In this document: positions 61,099 through 64,000 of the stretch, piece by piece
Position numbering within the stretch: the stretch's first letter is position 1
How the letters are laid out: each line of letters opens with the position of its first letter
DNA from: Diphasiastrum complanatum
Taxonomy: Eukaryota; Streptophyta; Lycopodiopsida; Lycopodiales; Lycopodiaceae
Assembly: GCA_029204225.1 (NCBI GenBank)
Contig: CM055107.1
Span: 9,607,472 to 9,671,471 of the forward strand
DNA length: 64,000 nucleotides
Reading direction: 5' to 3'
Translations under genes and position numbers: made by a program
Notes under the pieces: model-generated
What the model was told of the DNA's origin: nothing
Seen by the model: only the letters and a program-made list of their open reading frames with translations
The model's database searches: none

Positions 61099-61330
61099 AG
61101 AGAGAGAGAGAGAGAGGGGTTGCTTCTGTTATTGTAGCGATGCCGCTATTCATGTCGAAGGAGGAGCTGGACATGGCCGGGGACAACGTAGGCGACATGG
61201 TTGCGCGAGTAGATGCCTACATTGGTGAGCTTCAAATGCAGCTGGAGACACAAAGAGCTCGCACAGATGCGGCTTCCATCAACGCATGTCTGCTTATCGA
61301 ACAGAAATACATGTCACTTATTCTTGGTTA
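61099..61330 (+). CDS. First exon of an unidentified coiled-coil protein (partial gene)
   Basis: The sequence from about 61050 looks like a plant 5' UTR: pyrimidine-rich, then a (GA)9 run at 61099-61117, then ATG at 61140. The frame from there encodes 64 residues up to a stop at 61332: MPLFMSKEELDMAGDNVGDM, then ARVDAYIGELQMQLETQRAR, then DAASINACLLIEQKYMSLIL. Hydrophobic residues at heptad-like spacing suggest a coiled coil. It ends at a possible donor (CTTG/GTTATT), so it may be exon 1 of a longer protein. No continuation was found; the next recognisable coding sequence is from another gene. I do not recognise the family. Confidence 0.45.
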
Positions 61331-61491
61331 TTAGTTTTTTTGTATGTACTTGTGAGTTGGTAGAGTGAGTGAATCTGTGAGATTTTGTTGTGTGTCTGTC
61401 TCCTTGAGGTGGCTGATCAGATCAAACAATGCTTGATTTGCTTGTGAGTGCTTTTGTTGGTGCGTTGTTTTAGTGTGTGTGTGTTGGAGCA

Positions 61492-62120
61492 ATGGCAGCT
61501 TATGGCATGAGCGTACTTTCAGTGCTATTGTTGTTAGTAGGAGCCTTCTCTGGCCTTTTTCCAACAAAACGGGCACCACAGATCCCCAACAGATACGTTA
61601 CCTCTCTTGTGATTATTAGTGCAGAAATAGTGATAAATTTTGACTGCTTGATAGCCATTTAGTAGAAAATTTTGCCACTATGAGGGAGGGTTTAAACTTT
61701 AGCTCATTAGACATTTATTTATTCATCAATTTGTAGGAAAGCGATCAAAGCGTTGCAACGATTTTAGCTAAAATGTTGATCAATTTGTTGGTGGGTTTGC
61801 AACAGGTTCACGTATCATTGGCTGGGGTCGAAGCACATGAAGGTGTCATGGATGACAAGCAGCTTCATAGTGCCCTCCACAGTTGAATGGGAAACCACCT
61901 CCGACAAATATGATTCCACAGCGCAAGGCGAAAGCACAGGGCGAAAGCACATCCTACACTTATGTGTTCTACAAATATGGGCTATTCCATCATGTGGTCG
62001 TGGGGCCTTTGGATGCCAGCACGAGCTACTACTACTGCTATGGAGGAGCTGGTTCCGAGTTTTGCTTTAGAACTCCCCCTCTTGCAAGACCTCAGGTTCC
62101 CATCACCTTTGTTGTCGCAG
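61492..62120 (+). pseudogene. Purple acid phosphatase fragment (two exons, frameshifted)
   Basis: Plant purple acid phosphatases are secreted metal-dependent phosphomonoesterases. Exon 1 (from 61492) encodes a signal peptide, MAAYGMSVLSVLLLLVGAFS, then FPTKRAPQIPN. Exon 2 (61806-62120) follows an AG acceptor and ends at GTCGCAG/GTACAT. It reads VHVSLAG, then in the next phase MKVSWMTSSFIVPSTVEWET and KYDSTAQGEST, then in a third phase SYTYVFYKYGLFHHVVVGPL and EFCFRTPP..PITFVVAG. This is the fibronectin-like N-terminal domain of the family. Apparent damage: two bases missing near 61836 and a 13-bp tandem duplication (61927-61951). The catalytic metallophosphatase exons (GD.G, GD..Y, GNH) were not found downstream. 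Best read as a pseudogene. Confidence 0.75.
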
Positions 62121-63407
62121 GTACATGATGCTTTTCCTATTTGCTCTTAAATTTGTTTTGAGGATCAGTTACATCCTATTTTGCTGCAACTGTTTGTTGA
62201 TCATTAGTGTTTCGCATTCAAAGGGCTGAAAGTTACTCAAAGGATTTTTGGATCAATCTGTTAATAGTGGTATACACATCATACATTTCATGTGACATGC
62301 ATCTACTTGTGGTTTGTTGAGAAAGCGATAGAAATTGTGTATCACAATTTACATTCTTAAACTGAGATCCACATCTTCTGTAAGTGTTATCATCCTTGAC
62401 AAATATGGACAAAGTTTTCTGCCAATGCTAAAAAAAATAAAATAGAATATGTGTTGTCTGCTTTCTCTTTTTCAAATGACGCATGTCAGAAAAAATTCAG
62501 AACCTTATGAATCTGAATTTTTTTGCATTTCTATTGCAAATCTCAAGACAAGATGGGAATCAACTTTGAAAAACATTCATCAGACTCTTTCTCATAATCT
62601 TTCAGCTGCTCAAAATATTCTCAAGAACATGCTCCTCTTTCTTGCCTTTTAGGGATTGGTAGGGTTTAAGACTGTTCTGATGAACATAGATACACGGAAC
62701 ATTGTTTTGGAGCTTTCTTCCACGTCAGTGCTCATCCATTCAATGAAGCCATAGTGTCTAATGCATCATTAGGTGGAACTAACTACCATACAATCAGACA
62801 CATACAATCAGACAACAAACTTCACAAAATGAACAGTAGTGCTTTTTTTTTCTATATGTAATTTCCATTTGTGCTTTCTAAGCCAAGAAACTGAATTGCC
62901 TAATCCTGTGTCCTTCATGCATAGAACTATCTGTGTTTCATTCAAATATTTGAATTGAGTAACAAAAATAGTGTGTAAGGAGATTTTGATTTGGACTTTT
63001 GCATGTTACTTTCTGCTTTTACCAGATGATCAAACTCAGAAGCTGATTGATCTCAGCCTCGAAGGCAAATGTCTCTACATCAGCACTTCTAGAGATCTTG
63101 CACGTTGCAGACACGACACCTTTATTATTAAAGATTCTAAATAACTTAAATGCACCAAGCGTCTGTTTCTTAGCAATGTCGTGATCAATGTGCGATTGTA
63201 TGTTTGATGTTTTGGCTAGATTTTTGCAAAACTATGATTCGCTTTTTCTATCACCTCTGTCATGTTTGTCTGAAAACTCCTAAGCAGACACTTGAAGCAT
63301 ACTTCTTGGCTTCCTCGCAGAAACTGGAGCATTTTCAGAGAAAAATAGACAAAAATTGAAAAGCTGTGCGAGATATGTGAGTTATTCGAGATGCGAGATG
63401 TGCGAGG

Positions 63408-63449
<42 letters not shown>

Positions 63450-64000
63450 CATCACGCGCACGCATGCACACACACACACACACCTCTCATCGGCCACCCG
63501 CCATCAGCAGACACACTTCGGCCACGTACATACACGCACATACATCGGCCACCCCCATCAACAACCATCGACTTTGTTCCTAAACCATCAGCCACCATTC
63601 TAATCATCGGCCGTCACCCAGATCGTCCGCCCCCGCCCGTCAATGACGGGCACACTTCGCTAGTGGATATAATAAATCAGTTTTTGTTTGAGTGGAATTT
63701 GGTGAGTTTATAAAAATTTGATGACATAAATATCTATTGATTTCAATGGCATCTATTGAGTGCAGAGATTATTGGAAATGAAGCTTTCACATATGAGATT
63801 AGAAAAAGAGTAACGATGGGGCCAATTTCTAGTTATATAGAAAGAGTCCATTTTCTTTTAGGGTTACCACTTCAAAATTAATTCTCTCATCTTAGGACAA
63901 GAGTCTCTTCTTTCCTTGTGATATAATTTTGGTGCAAGCGTTTCAATTAGGCAGCTTCAATCGAATTCTCTTTGCTTCATCTCTTGCAAAACCATGATCC
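62121..64000. other. No gene recognised; short microsatellites
   Basis: AT-rich sequence with CT and AC runs at 63410-63447 and 63468-63482. A possible exon at 63027-63144 (DDQTQKLIDLSLEGKCLY) has an AG acceptor in a phase compatible with the phosphatase donor, but does not resemble the expected GDLGQT..W segment. 63480-63640 is C-rich with repeated ATCGGCCAC words. Confidence 0.4.

Noticed and set aside
63027-63144. Third exon for the purple acid phosphatase
   Set aside because: Acceptor and phase fit, but the sequence lacks the GDxGQT and metal-binding residues expected at this point of the family.

Overview
The window is nuclear DNA of a land plant. The evidence is a spliced, apparently intact JAZ/TIFY jasmonate-repressor gene with GT-AG introns, several Ty1-copia elements whose primer-binding sites match initiator tRNA-Met (TGGTATCAGAGC), a plant-type LINE, and a degenerate array of the plant telomere repeat CCCTAAA. 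Host gene density is very low and most recognisable sequence is decayed transposon. A seed-free plant (bryophyte, lycophyte or fern) would fit the unusual Penelope-like reverse transcriptase and the long JAZ3/4/9-like protein, but that is inference and the species cannot be named from sequence alone.

Layout. 1-4740: tail of an LTR, a PBS at 79 and a long G-rich, C-poor, non-coding interior, probably a large non-autonomous LTR retrotransposon. 4742-6490: minus-strand Ty3-gypsy gag/protease with three zinc knuckles, interrupted by a 136-bp foldback element (6138-6273). 6500-11300: AT-rich DNA without recognisable genes. 11311-11640: end of a plus-strand Ty3-gypsy pol (integrase tail, chromodomain, polypurine tract, LTR start). 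12.2-15.3 kb: nothing recognised. 15343-18054 (minus): the JAZ gene, seven coding exons, 426 residues. 19.0-19.4 kb: a longer foldback element of the same family, carrying a tRNA-like segment. 23.6-24.0 kb: tandem duplication.

24-60.8 kb is a graveyard of Ty1-copia elements whose larger blocks alternate in orientation: plus 24.1-26.2, minus 26.8-28.6, plus 31.7-33.4, minus 33.6-35.5, plus 38.7-44.5 (element A, both LTRs and a CCTCA target duplication), minus 46.6-49.2 (deleted relative of A), plus 52.9-57.05 (element E), minus 57.06-60.8 (element F). Between them lie a truncated Penelope-like reverse transcriptase bounded by 224-bp direct repeats (35.46-37.02 kb), a LINE fragment (50.4-52.4 kb) and a telomere-like array (52.38-52.93 kb). 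The two longest GA microsatellites both sit in copia LTRs just downstream of a TATA box.

61-64 kb holds the first exon of an unidentified coiled-coil gene and a broken purple acid phosphatase fragment (signal-peptide exon plus N-terminal domain exon, with two frameshifts).

The JAZ gene is the only locus that looks like a complete working host gene. Everything else recognised is mobile DNA in various stages of decay or gene fragments.
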